Shown here: positions 41,057 through 41,723 of the stretch, piece by piece
Numbering within the stretch: the stretch's first letter is position 1
How the letters are laid out: the number at the start of each line of letters is the position of its first letter
Source of the DNA: Patescibacteria group bacterium
GTDB lineage: Bacteria > Patescibacteriota > Patescibacteriia > Patescibacteriales > JAQTRU01
Reading direction: 5' to 3'
Assembly: GCA_028716725.1 (NCBI GenBank)
Contig: JAQUPG010000014.1
Coordinates: 1-41,723, forward strand
DNA length: 41,723 nucleotides
The notes under the pieces: model-generated
What the model saw: the letters and a program-made list of their open reading frames with translations, nothing else
Databases searched by the model: none
Told to the model about the DNA's origin: nothing
Position numbers and translations under genes: made by a program

Positions 41057-41254
41057 ATGTCTCATCCGATTACTACTCAAATTTGGCTGGAGTTTGCCGC
41101 TGCTTTGAGGCGGGGTCAGCCTGGCGAAGATGTAAAATTCAAAGTTCATGTTGATCCTCCGACTGTTGAAAACGGTTTTTTTGTGGCCACATGTTTGGGC
41201 GAAAACGGAATCCCAGTGGATGGGATAGAACCGATTGAGTTTCGACCAAATTAA
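41057..41254 (+). CDS. 65-aa orphan protein controlled by a SAM-I riboswitch (SD cassette)
   Basis: The only ORF after the aptamer and terminator. AAAAGGAGGAAGTT before the ATG is a strong SD. The protein (MSHPITTQIWLEFAAALRRG at the start) has a short N-terminal helix and a beta-rich remainder (DVKFKVHVDPPTVENGFFVA, ending IEFRPN), one Cys, no signal or membrane helix. It is not a methionine, cysteine or SAM-cycle enzyme or transporter that I recognise. A terminator follows, so the transcript is monocistronic. Confidence 0.8.
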   Translation: MSHPITTQIWLEFAAALRRGQPGEDVKFKVHVDPPTVENGFFVATCLGENGIPVDGIEPIEFRPN

Positions 41255-41284
41255 GAAAATCTGTTTTTGTGCTCCTAGTTAGTG

Positions 41285-41322
41285 AAAGCCGCTTTTGTCG
41301 ATTTTGGCAGGCGGCTTTTTTA
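41285..41322 (+). terminator. Terminator of the 41057 gene
   Basis: AAAGCCGC/GCGGCTTT stem with a T-run, 30 bp after the stop. Confidence 0.85.
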
Positions 41323-41371
41323 TATCGAAAGCCGCCCCGCCCTTCGCAAAGAGCGGGGCGGACCGATATAT
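41321..41371. repeat. GC-rich inverted repeat
   Basis: Arms TATATCG and CCGCCCCGC paired with GCGGGGCGG and CGATATA around a CTTCGCAAAGA loop. Confidence 0.8.
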
Positions 41372-41480
41372 TCCGCCGCTTCGGCGAATCATTTTTTTAA
41401 ATAAATCAGAGGAGAGGCGAAGCCGTTGCCCAGTAAGAAAGTTTTTAAAGACTAAAAAGGGCTTTTGGAAGCGGCGGGAT

Positions 41481-41518
41481 ATGAAGATTCCGCGGGCATT
41501 AGCCCGGGGGATCTTCAT
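41481..41518. repeat. ATGAAGAT palindrome
   Basis: ATGAAGAT/ATCTTCAT outer arms and CGGGC/GCCCG inner arms. Confidence 0.8.
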
Positions 41519-41547
41519 TTGATTTTTTTTCAAAAATATAGTAGAAT
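41519..41547 (+). promoter_or_regulatory. Candidate promoter of the 41598 gene
   Basis: TTGATT, 17-bp spacer, TAGAAT. Confidence 0.5.
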
Positions 41548-41558
41548 AAGAACAAGGT

Positions 41559-41587
41559 AATTAAAAATTAAAAATTAAAAATTAAAG
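41559..41587. repeat. 7-bp tandem repeat AATTAAA
   Basis: Four head-to-tail copies of AATTAAA just upstream of the 41598 start. Confidence 0.85.
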
Positions 41588-41597
41588 ATTTTACTAT

Positions 41598-41723
41598 ATG
41601 GTCAGTCCATATTTAATGAAAAAGCAAGAAGGCGCCCTTACTTTAAGCGAGAGCATAAGAAGATTATTTCAGGTAATCTATAAAGAGCAAAAAGAGCCGG
41701 AGCCGGAGAGTGAGAATGTCCAA
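41598..41723 (+). CDS. N-terminal fragment of an unidentified protein (truncated by window edge)
   Basis: An open frame starts at the ATG at 41598 and runs to the window end (42 codons). It begins MVSPYLMKKQEGALTLSESI and continues as a polar helix with a Glu/Pro-rich stretch (KEQKEPEPESENVQ). A second ATG lies at codon 7. No SD. Too little is visible to identify it, but the promoter-like sequence and the open frame support a gene. Confidence 0.55.
   Translation, partial: MVSPYLMKKQEGALTLSESIRRLFQVIYKEQKEPEPESENVQ

Larger units (their letters stand above)
41255..41597. other. Gene-free stretch of hairpins and repeats
   Basis: No credible gene. It holds the terminator at 41285-41322, a GC-rich inverted repeat at 41321-41371 (CCGCCCCGC/GCGGGGCGG with TATATCG/CGATATA ends), a small CCGCCGCTTCGGCG hairpin, an ATGAAGAT/ATCTTCAT palindrome at 41481-41518 and an A/T-rich promoter. 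The ORFs called here on both strands are products of these palindromes. Confidence 0.8.

Noticed and set aside
41279-41533. ORFs on both strands in the repeat-rich stretch
   Set aside because: Both start and end in the same palindrome and contain hairpin arms; no initiation signals.

Overview
The window reads as a piece of a chromosome from a Candidate Phyla Radiation (Patescibacteria) bacterium, most likely of Parcubacteria type. The inference rests on gene content and style rather than on a marker tree. It shows compact genes, mostly without Shine-Dalgarno (SD) sequences, a DUF5667-type surface protein, fused tmk-dut and pyrB-pyrI genes, a 23S-IVS-type four-helix-bundle gene, many orphan small proteins, and short repeats in nearly every gap. 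TGA is used as a stop, so the glycine-UGA lineages (Gracilibacteria, Absconditabacteria) are unlikely. I found no rRNA, tRNA, CRISPR array, transposase or phage module.

Layout. 1-4.9 kb: F1 ATP synthase genes (atpA end, atpG, atpD, atpC), split by a reverse-strand small-gene cassette and by a NUDIX gene. 4.9-7.1 kb: groES-groEL behind a CIRCE operator. 7.2-12.9 kb: large surface coiled-coil protein, CAP protein, Pcm, a nucleotidyltransferase and MltG. 13-18.2 kb: a cupin-like ureidoglycolate lyase homologue, then an iron-sulfur assembly region (Rrf2 regulator with its own operator, L,D-transpeptidase, IscU, MBL hydrolase, Nfu, IVS-type element, IscS/NifS). 18.4-26.6 kb: a CPR-type hypothetical, a HAD-like protein, two divergent multi-spanning glycosyltransferase-like proteins, and miaB-miaA for tRNA A37 modification. 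26.6-31.2 kb (minus): PyrB-PyrI fusion behind a structured attenuator, gatB with two small genes, two zinc-ribbon cassettes. 31.3-35.9 kb (minus): a thymidylate operon (dCMP deaminase, ThyA, DHFR-like, a P-loop kinase, Adk, Tmk-Dut). 36.1-38.4 kb (minus): secE-nusG-rplK-rplA. 38.6-41.7 kb: small membrane, lipoprotein and surface genes, then a SAM-I (S-box) riboswitch ahead of a 65-residue orphan protein.

Two gene styles are interleaved. Housekeeping genes mostly start with an A/T-rich sequence and no SD. About a dozen others, nearly all of unknown function, are self-contained units: a TTGACA-N17-TATAAT-like or extended -10 promoter, a leader, a strong AGGAGG-like SD, one ORF and a terminator. 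Several leaders are structured (SAM-I aptamer, pyrBI attenuator, HAD-gene attenuator).

Four repeat systems overlie the genes. The first is 7-bp-period tandem repeats, often as facing inverted arrays, some inside miaA and miaB. The second is a MITE-like element of about 106 bp, present twice, each copy supplying the start codon and first residues of a gene (miaB, adk). The third is a perfect hairpin with a TTCGAC core, present once between genes and once in frame inside miaA, with compensatory stem changes. The fourth is C-rich composite palindromes and other hairpins, some also inside coding sequence (a glycosyltransferase-like gene, rplA).
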